Source: Phytobacter diazotrophicus (GTDB lineage: Bacteria; Pseudomonadota; Gammaproteobacteria; Enterobacterales; Enterobacteriaceae). Taken from it: a stretch of 64,000 bases of DNA. The notes below the pieces were generated by a model that ran no database searches, had not been told where the DNA came from, and saw nothing but the letters and a program-made list of their open reading frames with translations. The stretch covers positions 124,001-188,000 of the forward strand of contig SMDE01000008.1 of the NCBI GenBank assembly GCA_004346725.1. Direction: 5' to 3'. The position numbers and the translations under genes are program-made. Shown piece after piece: positions 1 to 12,374 of the stretch (the first letter of the stretch is position 1; each line of letters opens with the position of its first letter).

Positions 1-684
1 GATCGAGCTTTTTAGCGCCAGCTCTATCTCCTCCAGTTCACTGTTTACCCAGATGCGCACCGCCTGGAAGGTACGGGTCGCAGGATGTTTGAATTTATCT
101 TTCACCGGTGTCGCTGCCGCTACCACCGCAGCCAGCTCTTTGGTGCGGGTCATCGGTTCTTCACGGTTACGTTCAACGATGGCGCGCGCGATGCGTTTAC
201 CAAAGCGCTCTTCACCAAAGGTTTTTATCACCCATGCGATATCGGCTTCATCGGCCGTTCGTAACCACTCCGCAGCAGATTGACCGCGGGTGGGGTCCAT
301 ACGCATGTCAAGCGGACCGTCACGCATAAAGGAAAAACCGCGTTCAGCGTCATCGAGTTGCGGAGAAGAGACACCAAGATCGAGCAGAATTCCGTCGATC
401 TTACCGGTGAGGCCACGCTCGCTGACATACTCAGCCAGCGCGGAAAAAGGACCATGTACGATGGAAAAGCGGGGATCATCAATGGTTTTTGCGACGGCAA
501 TCGCTTCTGGATCACGGTCAATAGCCAGCAAACGTCCTTCCGCTCCCAGTTGGGAGAGGATCAGGCGTGAGTGACCACCGCGGCCAAAAGTGCCATCAAT
601 GTAAATGCCATCCGGACGAATGTTCAGGCCATTAACGGCCTCATCCAGTAGCACCGTTGTGTGTTTAAAATTTTCCATCATCAT
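1..684 (-). CDS. rsmH: 16S rRNA (cytosine-1402-N4)-methyltransferase RsmH, 3' end cut by window edge
   Basis: SAM-dependent enzyme that methylates N4 of C1402 in the 16S rRNA decoding centre. The first 228 codons of about 314 are present; the C-terminus lies beyond position 1. Reverse-strand translation gives the family landmarks: [10 protein letters not shown] at the N-terminus, the SAM-binding [10 protein letters not shown] stretch, [10 protein letters not shown], the [15 protein letters not shown] motif, and [16 protein letters not shown] near the cut. Three in-frame ATG codons follow one another (684, 681, 678). The first overlaps the mraZ stop as TAATG, indicating translational coupling; the E. 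coli protein begins MMEN, which would fit 681. It is the second gene of the dcw cluster and is driven from the mraZ promoter. Confidence 0.97.
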   Translation of the reverse strand, partial: MMMENFKHTTVLLDEAVNGLNIRPDGIYIDGTFGRGGHSRLILSQLGAEGRLLAIDRDPEAIAVAKTIDDPRFSIVHGPFSALAEYVSERGLTGKIDGILLDLGVSSPQLDDAERGFSFMRDGPLDMRMDPTRGQSAAEWLRTADEADIAWVIKTFGEERFGKRIARAIVERNREEPMTRTKELAAVVAAATPVKDKFKHPATRTFQAVRIWVNSELEEIELALKSSI

Positions 685-1142
685 TACAGAGACAAATCCT
701 GCAACCGGTCTGAAAGTATCTCAGTACCCGTTTGCTCAGCGTCGATATCTTCCTTGACCTGTTGATACCAGGTCGTTTCGTCCCACAGTTCAAACTTATT
801 GAACTGTCCGACCAGCATCACTTCTTTCGTCAGCCCGGCGTGTTGCCGCAAAACGGGCGCGATTAATAAGCGCCCTGCGTTATCCATCTGACATTCGCTG
901 GCATGCCCCAACAAGAGACGTTGTACCCGGCGCTCTTGCGGATCCATGCTCGACAGACGCGACAATTTTTGCTCAATAATTTCCCATTCGGGTAAGGGGT
1001 AAAGCAGCAGGCAGGTGTGACGTATGTCAATGGTACAAACCATTTGACCGGAAGCTTTCTCCAGCAGCAAATCCCGATAACGGGTCGGCACGGCTAACCG
1101 GCCTTTGCTGTCGAGATTGACTAATGTAGCTCCACGGAACAT
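684..1142 (-). CDS. mraZ: Transcriptional regulator MraZ
   Basis: Ring-forming DNA-binding protein with two AbrB-like SpoVT domains, which represses its own dcw operon. It is 152 residues, the usual enterobacterial length. The tandem DxxGR signatures are visible: [15 protein letters not shown] near residues 9-23 and [12 protein letters not shown] near 85-96. Each belongs to one swapped-hairpin domain. The gene is first in the cluster, directly upstream of rsmH with overlapping stop and start. Its expected operator, three TGGGN-type repeats at 10-bp steps, lies just upstream at 1171-1195, so autoregulation is well supported by sequence. Confidence 0.97.
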   Translation of the reverse strand: MFRGATLVNLDSKGRLAVPTRYRDLLLEKASGQMVCTIDIRHTCLLLYPLPEWEIIEQKLSRLSSMDPQERRVQRLLLGHASECQMDNAGRLLIAPVLRQHAGLTKEVMLVGQFNKFELWDETTWYQQVKEDIDAEQTGTEILSDRLQDLSL

Positions 1143-1170
1143 ACCAGCCCCACCCCTGAGTGACCTATTT

Positions 1171-1195
1171 CACCACTTTATCCCACAAATCCCCA
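1171..1195 (-). promoter_or_regulatory. MraZ operator: three 10-bp-phased TGGGN repeats
   Basis: On the minus strand TGGGG (1195-1191), TGGGA (1185-1181) and the weaker TGGTG (1175-1171) occur at exact 10-bp steps between the promoter and the mraZ start. This is the direct-repeat arrangement known for MraZ binding. The third repeat departs from consensus (T instead of G at its fourth base). Confidence 0.85.
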
Positions 1196-1203
1196 CCGAA
1201 GGA

Positions 1204-1232
1204 GTTTACGGAGCGGAGGAAAAGCTTGTCAA
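1204..1232 (-). promoter_or_regulatory. mraZ/dcw promoter (Pmra)
   Basis: Minus strand: -35 TTGACA (1232-1227), a 17-bp spacer, then -10 GTAAAC (1209-1204). It matches the position and sequence of the E. coli mra promoter, which drives the division and wall gene cluster. The MraZ repeats lie immediately downstream. Confidence 0.8.
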
Positions 1233-1715
1233 GCCAGTGCAAAGGCTAACCAGAATAAAAGATCCCTTATTCGCGGTTACATTCCACTTTGGTGAAATAC
1301 CGCTCAACTAATGAGGCAAATTAACGTCATGAATATTTGTAAGAAAAAAACTGAATATGCATTGGGGCGTTAAAAACCAGTTATTTCATGCGTGCCAAAT
1401 ATAAAGTGTCAGTTTGCGACGCGGGCGGCATTTTAAGACATATTGCAGGCAGATAACAGTGCCAGATAGCGCTTGCGCGCCGCGGAAGCGATAAGAAAAA
1501 CCGTAGGGTTAAAGCCCATAATCAAAAAGCGGTTGTTATTTCAACGATTACAGCGGGAAGTGTAACAAAGTAATACAGGGGACACGTTCAGTTACGTCTT
1601 AATTACTTTAAAATGTGTCACAGGTGAAATAAGGCAAATTAATTAAATTAACGGCCTTAAAAATAAGGATTTATCTGAATTGGCTATAAAATTAATTATC
1701 GCCTTTCATTCGCAA
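1233..1715. other. AT-rich intergenic stretch between mraZ and cra, no gene recognised
   Basis: About 480 bases upstream of the mraZ promoter and downstream of cra. I see no open frame with plausible coding character, no RNA gene and no repeat. A spacer of similar length separates these genes in E. coli. Additional distal dcw promoters could lie here but none is clear by eye. Confidence 0.5.
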
Positions 1716-1740
1716 CAAAAAGGCAGCAATGACTGCCTTT
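1716..1740 (-). terminator. cra transcription terminator
   Basis: Read on the minus strand, an 8-bp stem (AAAGGCAG / CTGCCTTT) with a 6-base loop is followed by a short T run, just past the cra stop codon. Confidence 0.8.
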
Positions 1741-1749
1741 ATTGGAATA

Positions 1750-2754
1750 CTAAACGCGGCTTAATACACCACGACGGTAGAGGTTGCGACGAATACGGCT
1801 CAAACCCGCTTTAGGTTTACGCGGCTCGTCCAGACTTGCCAGTACAATCTCCAGCACGCGCTCAGCAACATCACGATGACGCTGTGCCACCGCCAGAACC
1901 GGGCATTGCAGGAAGTCCAGCAGTTCATGATCACCAAAAGTAGCAATGGCCAGATCAGACGGTAGCTTACCATCGCGGCGTAGCGTAACGTCCAGCACAC
2001 CTTGTAACAGTGCAAAAGAGGTAGTAAACAGCGCCTGCGGCATGCTGTGTGTTTCCAGCCATTTTTCAAATAACTGTGCAGCGGCTTCACGCTCATAGCT
2101 ATTGGCATAGAGATAATCCACTTCGCGCGGATCGTCCTTCCAGGCCGAACGGAAGCCCTGTTCACGTAAAAAGCTGACAGAAAGCTCAGGTAACGCGCCC
2201 AGATACAGTACTTTTTCTGCCGGGAATTTACGTAATTCCGCCGCCAGCATTTCCGAGTCGTCCTGATCGGCGCCGACAACGCTGGTGAAGTGTTCACGAT
2301 CCAGCGCGCGGTCAAGTGCGACTATTGGAAACGCGTCATTGGCCCAACGCTGATAGAAAGGATGTTCCGGCGGCAACGATGTTGAAACGATTATGGCGTC
2401 GACCTGGCGCTGAAGCAGATGTTCAATACAGCGCATTTCGTTATCTGGCTGATCTTCCGAGCAGGCGATAAGTAGTTGATAACCGCGCTGACGCGCCTGA
2501 CGTTCCAGATAATTCGCAATCCGCGTATAACTGGTGTTCTCCAAATCCGGAATAACCAGCCCAATGGAGCGAGTACGTCCCGCTCGCAACCCAGCCGCCA
2601 CCGCATTCGGGTGGTAATTATGCTCACGTACGACCGCCATAACTTTCTCGACGGTTTTATCGCTGACACGATATTGCTTTGCCTTTCCATTAATGACATA
2701 GCTTGCCGTGGTACGTGAGACGCCGGCTAGCCGGGCGATTTCATCCAGTTTCAC
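1750..2754 (-). CDS. cra: Catabolite repressor/activator Cra (FruR)
   Basis: LacI/GalR-family dual regulator of carbon flow, displaced from DNA by fructose 1-phosphate or fructose 1,6-bisphosphate. It is 334 residues, equal to E. coli Cra. The N-terminal helix-turn-helix ([20 protein letters not shown]) is followed by the hinge helix near residues 45-60 ([16 protein letters not shown]) and a periplasmic-binding-protein-like effector domain ending [13 protein letters not shown]. The gene is monocistronic, with its own terminator at 1716-1740, and lies between the ilvIH operon and mraZ as in E. coli. Confidence 0.98.
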   Translation of the reverse strand: MKLDEIARLAGVSRTTASYVINGKAKQYRVSDKTVEKVMAVVREHNYHPNAVAAGLRAGRTRSIGLVIPDLENTSYTRIANYLERQARQRGYQLLIACSEDQPDNEMRCIEHLLQRQVDAIIVSTSLPPEHPFYQRWANDAFPIVALDRALDREHFTSVVGADQDDSEMLAAELRKFPAEKVLYLGALPELSVSFLREQGFRSAWKDDPREVDYLYANSYEREAAAQLFEKWLETHSMPQALFTTSFALLQGVLDVTLRRDGKLPSDLAIATFGDHELLDFLQCPVLAVAQRHRDVAERVLEIVLASLDEPRKPKAGLSRIRRNLYRRGVLSRV

Positions 2755-2881
2755 AATTGCCCCTCAAAAAATAAAAGATACTCCATAACCTTTTTAGGGA
2801 TATAGGTTAAATTCCATAACATCTAAGCGCAGAATAGACACTGCGGCAACCGCTTTTGTGTTTGCTTCCGGCGGATTTCGC

Positions 2882-2911
2882 AAAAAAAAAGCCCAGCGGA
2901 TAGCGCCAGGC
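2882..2911 (-). terminator. ilvIH operon terminator
   Basis: Minus strand: GCCTGGCG, 5-base loop, CGCTGGGC (8-bp stem with two G-U pairs), followed by nine T. It sits 24 bases past the ilvH stop. Confidence 0.85.
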
Positions 2912-2935
2912 CAGGAAAATGACGTATGCGTAACA

Positions 2936-3427
2936 CTAACGCATGATTTTGTCGCCGCGAGATAAACCAACTACGCCAGACCTCACCACCTCAACAATTT
3001 TCGCCACATCGCGAATGGTCGCCAGAAAAGCATCAAGCTTATCACTGGTGCCGGCGAGCTGAACCGTATAAATAGAAGGCGTAACATCAATGATCTGCCC
3101 ACGGAAGATTTCCGCGTTGCGTTTGACCTCTTCGCGGCCATATCCGCTGGCCTGGATTTTCACCAGCATGATCTCGCGCTCAACGTAAGCGCCCTGCCCA
3201 AGCTCATTCACACGTAACACATCCACCAGCTTGTGCAGTTGCTTTTCAATTTGCTCCAGCACTTTGGCATCCCCGACTGTCTGAATCGTCATCCGCGAAA
3301 GCGTCGGATCATCTGTCGGTGCCACAGTCAGACTTTCAATGTTATAGCCGCGCTGGGCAAAAAGGCCGATCACGCGCGATAACGCGCCCGATTCATTTTC
3401 CAGTAAAACAGATAATATCCGGCGCAT
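2936..3427 (-). CDS. ilvH: Acetolactate synthase III, small regulatory subunit
   Basis: Regulatory subunit of acetohydroxyacid synthase III. It confers valine feedback inhibition on, and activates, the IlvI catalytic subunit. 163 residues. The ACT domain occupies roughly residues 3-77 ([34 protein letters not shown]), with the ALS small-subunit C-terminal domain after it. I chose the ATG giving MRRILS, which matches the E. coli protein; a start ten codons upstream would run through the ilvI stop. The gene follows ilvI by two bases, so the operon is translationally tight, and a terminator follows. Confidence 0.98.
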   Translation of the reverse strand: MRRILSVLLENESGALSRVIGLFAQRGYNIESLTVAPTDDPTLSRMTIQTVGDAKVLEQIEKQLHKLVDVLRVNELGQGAYVEREIMLVKIQASGYGREEVKRNAEIFRGQIIDVTPSIYTVQLAGTSDKLDAFLATIRDVAKIVEVVRSGVVGLSRGDKIMR

Positions 3428-3429
3428 AA

Positions 3430-5154
3430 TCAGGTCCTCTCCGTTTTGCTCAACCACATTTCATCCATGCCACCGCCACGGATCTGCATCGGATAAACAT
3501 GTTCACTTCCGTCGACGGTCACATCGACAAAGACCAGGCGGTTATTTTTAACCTGCTCAAGCGCCTCAATCAGCTTCGCTTCAAGTTCTTCCGGACGGGT
3601 TATATTGATCCCTACATGACCGTAAGCTTCGGCTACGCGTGCAAAATCGGGTAACGACTGCATATACGATTGTGAATGACGACCCGAATAGATCATATCC
3701 TGCCACTGCTTCACCATCCCCAGATAACGGTTGTTCAGGTTCAGTACCAGCACCGGAAGCTCATATTGCATTGCGGTAGACAACTCCTGAATATTCATCT
3801 GGATACTGCCGTCGCCCGTAACGCAGATAACCGTTTCATCCGGGAGCGCCATTTTCACACCCAGCGCGGCTGGCAGACCAAAGCCCATCGTGCCCAGACC
3901 GCCAGAGTTTATCCAGCGACGCGGTTTATCAAAACGGTAATAGAGCGCCGCAAACATCTGGTGCTGGCCAACATCCGAAGTGACGTAGGCGTCACCCTTC
4001 GTTAAGCGCCAGATCGTTTCGATCACCGCCTGCGGTTTGATCTTCTCACTTTGCGTGTCGTATTTCAGGCACTGGCGGGCACGCCATTGCTCAATCTGCA
4101 ACCACCAATCGCGAATATCGTCCAGGGGTTGCTGAAACTCTTCTTGCCCCAATAACTCCAGCATCTGCTCAAGTACCAGCCGGGCATCCCCAACAATCGG
4201 CACATCTGCCTGTACGGTCTTCGAAATCGATGTCGGGTCAATATCAATATGCAGAACCGTGGCATTCGGGCAGTACTTCGCCAGATTGTTGGTTGTACGG
4301 TCATCAAAGCGCACCCCAACGGCAAAGATCACATCCGAGTGATGCATGGTCATGTTGGCTTCGTAGGTACCGTGCATACCCAGCATACCCAACGCCTGAC
4401 GATGCGATGCCGGAAACGCCCCCAGCCCCATAAGCGACGAGACCACAGGAAGATTCAATTTCTCTGCCAGCGTACGCAGTTGCGGTTCGCAGGCAGACGT
4501 GATCGCACCACCGCCCACATAGACAACGGGATGTTTCGCCGCTACCAGCGTTTGCAAAGCACGTTTGATTTGCCCTTTATGACCGTGAGTTGTCGGGTTA
4601 TAGGAGCGCATACTCACCGAATCCGGCCATACATAAGGGAGTTTATTCGCTGGATTGAGAATATCTTTCGGTAAATCGACGACGACCGGGCCAGGACGAC
4701 CACTGGAAGCAAGCCAGAACGCTTTTTTCAGCACGCCAGGAATGTCTTCGGTCTGTTTTACCAGGAAACTATGTTTTACCACCGGGCGGGATATCCCCAC
4801 CATGTCGCATTCCTGGAAAGCATCATAGCCGATGAGGGAGGTCGCAACCTGCCCTGAAAGAACCACCAACGGAATCGAGTCCATATAAGCTGTTGCAATC
4901 CCGGTGATGGCGTTCGTGGCTCCCGGTCCGGAGGTGACGAGCACAACGCCAACTTCACCGGTCGCCCTTGCCAGACCATCAGCCATATGCACAGCAGCCT
5001 GCTCATGGCGCACCAGGACATGATCGATTCCACCGACCGTATGTAGCGCATCGTAAATATCGAGGACCGCGCCCCCAGGATAACCGAATACTTGCTTCAC
5101 GCCCTGATCGATAAGCGATCGGACGACCATCTCGGCTCCAGACAACATCTCCAT
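3430..5154 (-). CDS. ilvI: Acetolactate synthase III, large catalytic subunit
   Basis: TPP-, FAD- and Mg-dependent enzyme that condenses two pyruvates to acetolactate, or pyruvate with 2-ketobutyrate, at the first common step of valine, leucine and isoleucine synthesis. 574 residues, the E. coli length. Landmarks: the catalytic glutamate in [12 protein letters not shown], the TPP-binding motif [29 protein letters not shown] near residues 430-460, and the C-terminal [12 protein letters not shown]. The start at 5154 (MEMLSG) has a GGAGG nine bases upstream; an upstream in-frame extension of 45 codons lacks family character. In E. coli ilvIH is activated by Lrp. Confidence 0.98.
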   Translation of the reverse strand: MEMLSGAEMVVRSLIDQGVKQVFGYPGGAVLDIYDALHTVGGIDHVLVRHEQAAVHMADGLARATGEVGVVLVTSGPGATNAITGIATAYMDSIPLVVLSGQVATSLIGYDAFQECDMVGISRPVVKHSFLVKQTEDIPGVLKKAFWLASSGRPGPVVVDLPKDILNPANKLPYVWPDSVSMRSYNPTTHGHKGQIKRALQTLVAAKHPVVYVGGGAITSACEPQLRTLAEKLNLPVVSSLMGLGAFPASHRQALGMLGMHGTYEANMTMHHSDVIFAVGVRFDDRTTNNLAKYCPNATVLHIDIDPTSISKTVQADVPIVGDARLVLEQMLELLGQEEFQQPLDDIRDWWLQIEQWRARQCLKYDTQSEKIKPQAVIETIWRLTKGDAYVTSDVGQHQMFAALYYRFDKPRRWINSGGLGTMGFGLPAALGVKMALPDETVICVTGDGSIQMNIQELSTAMQYELPVLVLNLNNRYLGMVKQWQDMIYSGRHSQSYMQSLPDFARVAEAYGHVGINITRPEELEAKLIEALEQVKNNRLVFVDVTVDGSEHVYPMQIRGGGMDEMWLSKTERT

Positions 5155-5539
5155 GGTTTGCCTCCAGGCTTGGGTTTGGCGACTGACGACAGAACGCGTG
5201 TCCGTCTTGTCGCTCTGTTCAGTACAGGAAGTCCCTGCATTCTGATTATGAATGGCAGTTACCATAACCGCTGAAAATCTGGCAGGCAATTAGCAAACGA
5301 TTCACCTCACCTTGCCCCAAAAGAGGAATAATAAGGTTAACAGGCGGGAATTGGTGAAATTGTCTGTAATAAGCAAAGACGATGATAATTCATCATTCGA
5401 ATCACTTCCTGCTCAGTAATTCATGCATTTTTACGTCGCGATTTGATGCGCCAGTAAAATAGCTCAGCATAAAATTTCGCGCCAGGATGGCTAAACAGAA
5501 GAAAGCAGCCATCGGCGCATTCAACGCATTGGATGCCTT
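5155..5539. promoter_or_regulatory. ilvIH upstream region (leuO-ilvI gap)
   Basis: 385 bases between the leuO stop and the ilvI start. The part nearer leuO is AT-rich. By position it carries the ilvIH promoter and, by analogy with E. coli, multiple Lrp sites. I cannot place individual Lrp boxes with confidence because the motif is degenerate. No ORF or RNA gene is evident. Confidence 0.5.
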
Positions 5540-6484
5540 TTAACGGCGACAAACCGAGACCAGCAACTCTTCCATCCACTGATGGCCTTTATCGCGTCCC
5601 GCCGCTTCATGCCATGAAAGATAACAGGTACGGCTATTCAGTTTTAACGGTAAAGGTAAAACCTGGAGCTCTAATTTCCCGGCAAACTCTTCGGCTAACC
5701 AACGCGGGGCAATCGCCACAAGCTGCGTTTGAGAAACCACATTGAGTACACTCGTCAATGCCATTCCCTGATAAGCAACACAGGTTTTTTTATCCGTCGT
5801 GTCATACCATGGCTGGCTAAAAGATGCATAACGATCCAGCGCAACTACTGCGTGCTGTTCACAATAAATATCACTTTCACGAAGTGGCCCATTAATACGT
5901 GGATGTTTTTTACTGGCTACCAGCACCATCTCATCTTTAAACAACGGCACGCATGAGAATTCTGGTCGGCGAAATTCATCGTAGCCGATGACAAATTCTA
6001 TTTCCTGGTAACGAAGTTGGTGTTCTGTATTTTGATTTAATGATGATTTAAAGGCCATGTGTATATTCGGCGCAACCTCATTCACTCTATTGTAAATGAC
6101 AGAAGTGAGGAGATTATCAAGCGGACTGCACACGCAAAGATTAAAAACACGCTCGCTGGTCACGGGTTCAAAGCCCGATCCCGGCAGCTCATTTTGCACG
6201 AGTTGTAACGCCTGCCTGACCGAACCAAACAATTGGAAGGCGCGTGCCGTAGGCTGTATTCCTCGACCATAGCGCACAAAGAGTTCGTCATTAAACATGA
6301 CCTTAAGCCGGGCCAGGGCATTGCTCACTGCCGGTTGCGACATTCCCAAAGAATGAGCTGCCCGCGTGATATTTTGTTCCTGCATAACCGCATCAAAAAT
6401 AGTTAACAAATTGAGATCAACTTTGCGCAGTTGCGGTTTCGTTACCTCACTAATATGGGTGTTTTCAACTTGTTCTTCTGACAT
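5540..6484 (-). CDS. leuO: LysR-family global regulator LeuO
   Basis: LysR-type transcription factor that antagonises H-NS silencing and controls many stress, virulence and CRISPR-cas genes in enterobacteria. 314 residues with the start chosen here, as in E. coli. The N-terminal winged helix ([43 protein letters not shown]) and the downstream stretch [19 protein letters not shown] are nearly invariant. The effector domain is more diverged. The start at 6484 has GGAGAAGGAT directly upstream; a longer version beginning ten codons earlier has no such site. It lies between ilvIH and the divergently transcribed leu operon, the classical ilvIH-leuO-leuABCD relay. Confidence 0.97.
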   Translation of the reverse strand: MSEEQVENTHISEVTKPQLRKVDLNLLTIFDAVMQEQNITRAAHSLGMSQPAVSNALARLKVMFNDELFVRYGRGIQPTARAFQLFGSVRQALQLVQNELPGSGFEPVTSERVFNLCVCSPLDNLLTSVIYNRVNEVAPNIHMAFKSSLNQNTEHQLRYQEIEFVIGYDEFRRPEFSCVPLFKDEMVLVASKKHPRINGPLRESDIYCEQHAVVALDRYASFSQPWYDTTDKKTCVAYQGMALTSVLNVVSQTQLVAIAPRWLAEEFAGKLELQVLPLPLKLNSRTCYLSWHEAAGRDKGHQWMEELLVSVCRR

Positions 6485-7046
6485 ATCCTTCTCCGATATC
6501 ATGCTAAATTCCATTTATCCCGGCAGCAATAACCTAAAGAAATATGATTTATCACGCATATAAGATAAGGAAAAGAGGAATTCAACAAAATAGGAATACA
6601 TAAAGATAATTTAATGCCGGGATTTTCCCAACCCCATAAAAAGCACTAAATCATATGTTCCCGTTCAAATGAAACGGCAGACCAGAATCAAAACATAAAT
6701 AGCGTGAATGCACAATACAGCCTCATTAAGCAATAAATGCGATCCAACAGAGATATTTCAATAGCACGAACAATATAATTTAACTTAATTTTATCATTTC
6801 GTCGCATTAGTTAAGAAAAATAATAACCCCAACAAATTAATCATGACTAATCATCAGGATAGCAAGCCCTCTTCAAAAATGTAAAAATATAACCAACTGC
6901 AAAGAAATGTTCATGAAAGGCACAAACAACGTCAAGTATGAAATAGCACTAATACCTTATTTTGATTTTTAACGGAATTACAGCACGATTAACTAAAATA
7001 GAACGCAGTGCCAAATCCGTTTTCATGCGCTTTTAGGGGCCTGGTG
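6485..7046. promoter_or_regulatory. AT-rich leuO-leu intergenic region
   Basis: About 560 bases, strongly AT-rich with many A/T tracts, between divergent leuO and leuL. In Salmonella and E. coli this interval carries the leuO promoter, H-NS nucleation sequence and LeuO sites. Base composition fits an H-NS-silenced control region, but I cannot mark individual sites. No gene seen. Confidence 0.55.
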
Positions 7047-7075
7047 TTGACTTTGATTTCTGAATCCAGTACCAC
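7047..7075 (+). promoter_or_regulatory. leuLABCD promoter
   Basis: -35 TTGACT at 7047-7052 and -10 TACCAC at 7070-7075 with a 17-bp spacer. Both position and flanking sequence (ATCCAGTA, then GCATATCGCATT) match the E. coli leu promoter. Confidence 0.7.
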
Positions 7076-7119
7076 TAATGGCATATCGCATTTAATCGCA
7101 TTCATCTGGAGCATGGTTA

Positions 7120-7206
7120 ATGATTCGCAATGTTCGCTTCCTCGGTCTACTACTACTAAACGCATCCCATGTGCGCGGTAGACCGGTGGGCGACACTCAG
7201 CGTTGA
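7120..7206 (+). CDS. leuL: leu operon leader peptide LeuL
   Basis: 28-codon leader ORF whose translation controls attenuation of leuABCD. It begins [16 protein letters not shown] and ends at a TGA at 7204-7206. Four consecutive leucine codons, all the rare CTA, form the control run at codons 10-13. When charged Leu-tRNA is scarce the ribosome stalls there and an antiterminator forms in place of the hairpin at 7229-7255. The E. coli leader is also 28 codons with the same CTA run, though the C-terminal half differs. Confidence 0.93.
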   Translation: MIRNVRFLGLLLLNASHVRGRPVGDTQR

Positions 7207-7228
7207 GTCATCCTCCAGTTACACTAAG

Positions 7229-7255
7229 AACCCGCGCCTTGGCGCGGGTTTTTTT
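7229..7255 (+). terminator. leu operon attenuator
   Basis: GC-rich 8-bp stem CCCGCGCC / GGCGCGGG with a TT loop, followed by seven T, 22 bases after the leuL stop. This is the intrinsic terminator of the leucine attenuation system. Confidence 0.92.
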
Positions 7256-7297
7256 ATGCTCGTAGCAAGGCGACCGAAGAGAGATAAGGACCAAACC

Positions 7298-9960
<2,663 letters not shown>

Positions 9961-9962
9961 TC

Positions 9963-11360
9963 ATGGCCAGGACGTTGTACGAAAAATTGTTTGATGCGCA
10001 TGTTGTGTACGAAGCGCCAAACGAAACCCCATTGTTGTATATCGACCGCCATCTGGTGCACGAAGTCACTTCACCACAGGCGTTTGACGGCCTGCGCGCG
10101 CATAATCGCCCGGTGCGTCAGCCGGGCAAGACCTTTGCGACCATGGATCATAACGTTTCCACGCAGACCAAAGACATCAATGCCTCCGGTGAGATGGCGC
10201 GTATCCAGATGCAGGAACTGATCAAGAACTGCAAAGAGTTCGGCGTTGAATTGTATGACCTGAACCACCCGTATCAGGGTATCGTGCACGTGATGGGGCC
10301 TGAACAGGGTGTCACCCTGCCGGGCATGACCATCGTCTGCGGCGACTCCCACACCGCCACTCACGGCGCGTTTGGTGCTCTGGCGTTCGGTATCGGGACC
10401 TCCGAAGTGGAGCACGTGCTGGCGACGCAGACCCTGAAACAGGGTCGCGCAAAGACCATGAAAATTGAAGTGAAAGGCAAAGCGTCGGCAGGTATTACTG
10501 CTAAAGATATTGTACTGGCGATTATCGGCAAAACCGGCAGCGCCGGCGGTACCGGGCACGTAGTCGAATTCTGTGGCGAGGCGATTCAGGCACTGAGCAT
10601 GGAAGGTCGTATGACCCTGTGCAATATGGCTATCGAAATGGGTGCCAAAGCGGGCCTGGTCGCGCCGGATGAAACCACCTTCAACTATGTGAAAGGTCGT
10701 TTGCATGCGCCGAAAGGCAAAGACTATGACGATGCGGTGGAGTACTGGAAGACACTGAAAACCGACGACGGCGCGACCTTCGATACAGTTGTGACGCTGC
10801 AAGCCGAAGAGATTGCCCCGCAGGTCACCTGGGGGACTAACCCGGGTCAGGTCATCTCCGTTAATGACATCATTCCGGACCCGGCCTCCTTCGCCGATCC
10901 GGTTGAGCGTGCCTCAGCAGAGAAAGCGCTGGCCTATATGGGCCTGCAGCCAGGTGTACCTCTGACCTCCGTCGCCATTGATAAAGTCTTTATCGGCTCC
11001 TGCACCAACTCACGTATTGAAGATTTACGCGCCGCCGCAGAGGTTGCCAAAGGGCGCAAAGTTGCACCGGGCGTACAGGCGCTGGTGGTTCCAGGCTCTG
11101 GCCCGGTGAAAGCGCAGGCCGAAGCCGAAGGGCTGGACAAGATCTTTATTGAAGCCGGTTTCGAATGGCGTTTACCAGGCTGCTCTATGTGCCTGGCAAT
11201 GAACAATGACCGTCTGAACCCGGGCGAACGTTGCGCATCCACCAGTAACCGTAACTTTGAAGGTCGTCAGGGGCGCGGTGGTCGTACGCACCTGGTCAGT
11301 CCGGCAATGGCCGCCGCGGCTGCGGTAACCGGTCATTTCGCTGATATTCGCAGCTTGTAA
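9963..11360 (+). CDS. leuC: 3-isopropylmalate dehydratase, large subunit
   Basis: Aconitase-family 4Fe-4S subunit; with LeuD it isomerises 2- to 3-isopropylmalate. 465 residues. The three cluster-ligand cysteines are visible in FIGSCTNSR and in [11 protein letters not shown]. The active-site stretch [30 protein letters not shown] is intact. Spacing to leuB is two bases and to leuD eleven, consistent with one transcript. Confidence 0.98.
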   Translation: MARTLYEKLFDAHVVYEAPNETPLLYIDRHLVHEVTSPQAFDGLRAHNRPVRQPGKTFATMDHNVSTQTKDINASGEMARIQMQELIKNCKEFGVELYDLNHPYQGIVHVMGPEQGVTLPGMTIVCGDSHTATHGAFGALAFGIGTSEVEHVLATQTLKQGRAKTMKIEVKGKASAGITAKDIVLAIIGKTGSAGGTGHVVEFCGEAIQALSMEGRMTLCNMAIEMGAKAGLVAPDETTFNYVKGRLHAPKGKDYDDAVEYWKTLKTDDGATFDTVVTLQAEEIAPQVTWGTNPGQVISVNDIIPDPASFADPVERASAEKALAYMGLQPGVPLTSVAIDKVFIGSCTNSRIEDLRAAAEVAKGRKVAPGVQALVVPGSGPVKAQAEAEGLDKIFIEAGFEWRLPGCSMCLAMNNDRLNPGERCASTSNRNFEGRQGRGGRTHLVSPAMAAAAAVTGHFADIRSL

Positions 11361-11371
11361 AGGAGATAATC

Positions 11372-11977
11372 ATGGCAGAGAAATATACACAGCACACAGG
11401 CCTGGTTGTCCCACTGGATGCCGCCAATGTCGATACCGACGCCATCATTCCAAAACAGTTTTTGCAGAAGGTCACGCGTACCGGCTTTGGCGCACATCTG
11501 TTTAATGACTGGCGGTTCCTGGATGATAAAGGGGAAGTTCCGAACCCGGAATTCGTCCTGAACTTCCCGGAATATAAAGGCGCCTCTATTTTGCTGGCGC
11601 GAGAAAACTTCGGTTGCGGCTCATCACGCGAACATGCGCCCTGGGCATTAACCGACTACGGCTTTAGAACCGTTATCGCCCCAAGCTTCGCAGACATTTT
11701 CTACGGCAATAGCTTCAATAATCAGTTGCTGCCGGTGAAACTGAGCGATGAAGAAGTGGACGAACTGTTCAAACTGGTCCAGGCCAATCCGGGCATCTCG
11801 TTCGAGGTGGACCTCGAGGCGCAGGTAGTGAAAGCCGGGGGGAAATCGTACCCGTTTGTTATTGATGCGTTCCGCCGCCACTGCATGCTGAACGGTCTCG
11901 ACAGTATTGGCCTGACTCTGCAGCATGAAGATGCCATCTCCAGCTACGAAAACAAGCAGCCCGCGTTTATGAATTAA
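11372..11977 (+). CDS. leuD: 3-isopropylmalate dehydratase, small subunit
   Basis: Swivel-domain partner of LeuC. 201 residues. The hallmark [15 protein letters not shown], which binds the substrate carboxylate, is at about residues 74-88. An AAGGAG ribosome-binding site precedes the ATG. It is the last gene of the leu operon; a terminator follows at 11997 and the accessory island starts beyond it. Confidence 0.98.
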   Translation: MAEKYTQHTGLVVPLDAANVDTDAIIPKQFLQKVTRTGFGAHLFNDWRFLDDKGEVPNPEFVLNFPEYKGASILLARENFGCGSSREHAPWALTDYGFRTVIAPSFADIFYGNSFNNQLLPVKLSDEEVDELFKLVQANPGISFEVDLEAQVVKAGGKSYPFVIDAFRRHCMLNGLDSIGLTLQHEDAISSYENKQPAFMN

Positions 11978-11996
11978 ACCTGTCTGCTGCTCTGGT

Positions 11997-12020
11997 GCCC
12001 GGTTTTTCGCCGGGCCTTTC
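11997..12020 (+). terminator. leu operon terminator
   Basis: GCCCGG / CCGGGC stem with a 7-base loop (11997-12015), followed by a modest T-containing tail. It lies 20 bases after the leuD stop. The T run is weak, so read-through is possible. Confidence 0.65.
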
Positions 12021-12031
12021 ACGTTTTATTT

Positions 12032-12073
12032 TGTGATTATCATCACAAAAACCATCACTTCTTTCTATCATAT
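12032..12073 (+). promoter_or_regulatory. CRP site with class II promoter ahead of the hydroaromatic island
   Basis: A perfect TGTGA-N6-TCACA palindrome occupies 12032-12047. Its centre (12039.5) lies 41.5 bp before a predicted start near 12081, and a -10 hexamer TATCAT at 12068-12073 is correctly placed. This is the geometry of a class II CRP-activated promoter. It implies that the operon beginning at 12375 is under carbon catabolite control. Confidence 0.7.
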
Positions 12074-12080
12074 GCACAGA

Positions 12081-12374
12081 TATTTGAACTTTTAAAATTT
12101 AATTATTTACTGTATCGCTCTTATTCTGTGCATTTCTTCTCTCTTTTTGTATAAACCCGGCAACACAAGTAAAAATACAGCTCAATTATTTAATATAAGA
12201 ATACAAGCATGTGAAAAAACGGTTAATTGCATAGAAAGACACTATGGTTTCATGCAAAAAAAAGCATTATTTTTCCTCTCCCCCCCTCGTTATCTTTCCC
12301 ACAGAAACATTTTAACTTTGGATATATCAGGGCCTCCGCATGTCGGCCTCCTGGATTTCCCGTGGAGAGAGCAA
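12081..12374 (+). other. Long AT-rich 5' leader of the island operon
   Basis: If transcription starts near 12081, a leader of about 295 bases precedes the first gene. It is AT-rich. Near its end, GGCCTCC is repeated twice, a few bases apart, just before the ribosome-binding site GGAGAG. The frame of the first gene stays open through most of this stretch but without family similarity. No known riboswitch or leader-peptide pattern was recognised. Confidence 0.4.

Noticed and set aside
12147-12374. 76-codon upstream extension of the flavoenzyme frame
   Set aside because: No family similarity, a poor start codon, and a good GGAGAG site immediately before the ATG at 12375 where homology begins.
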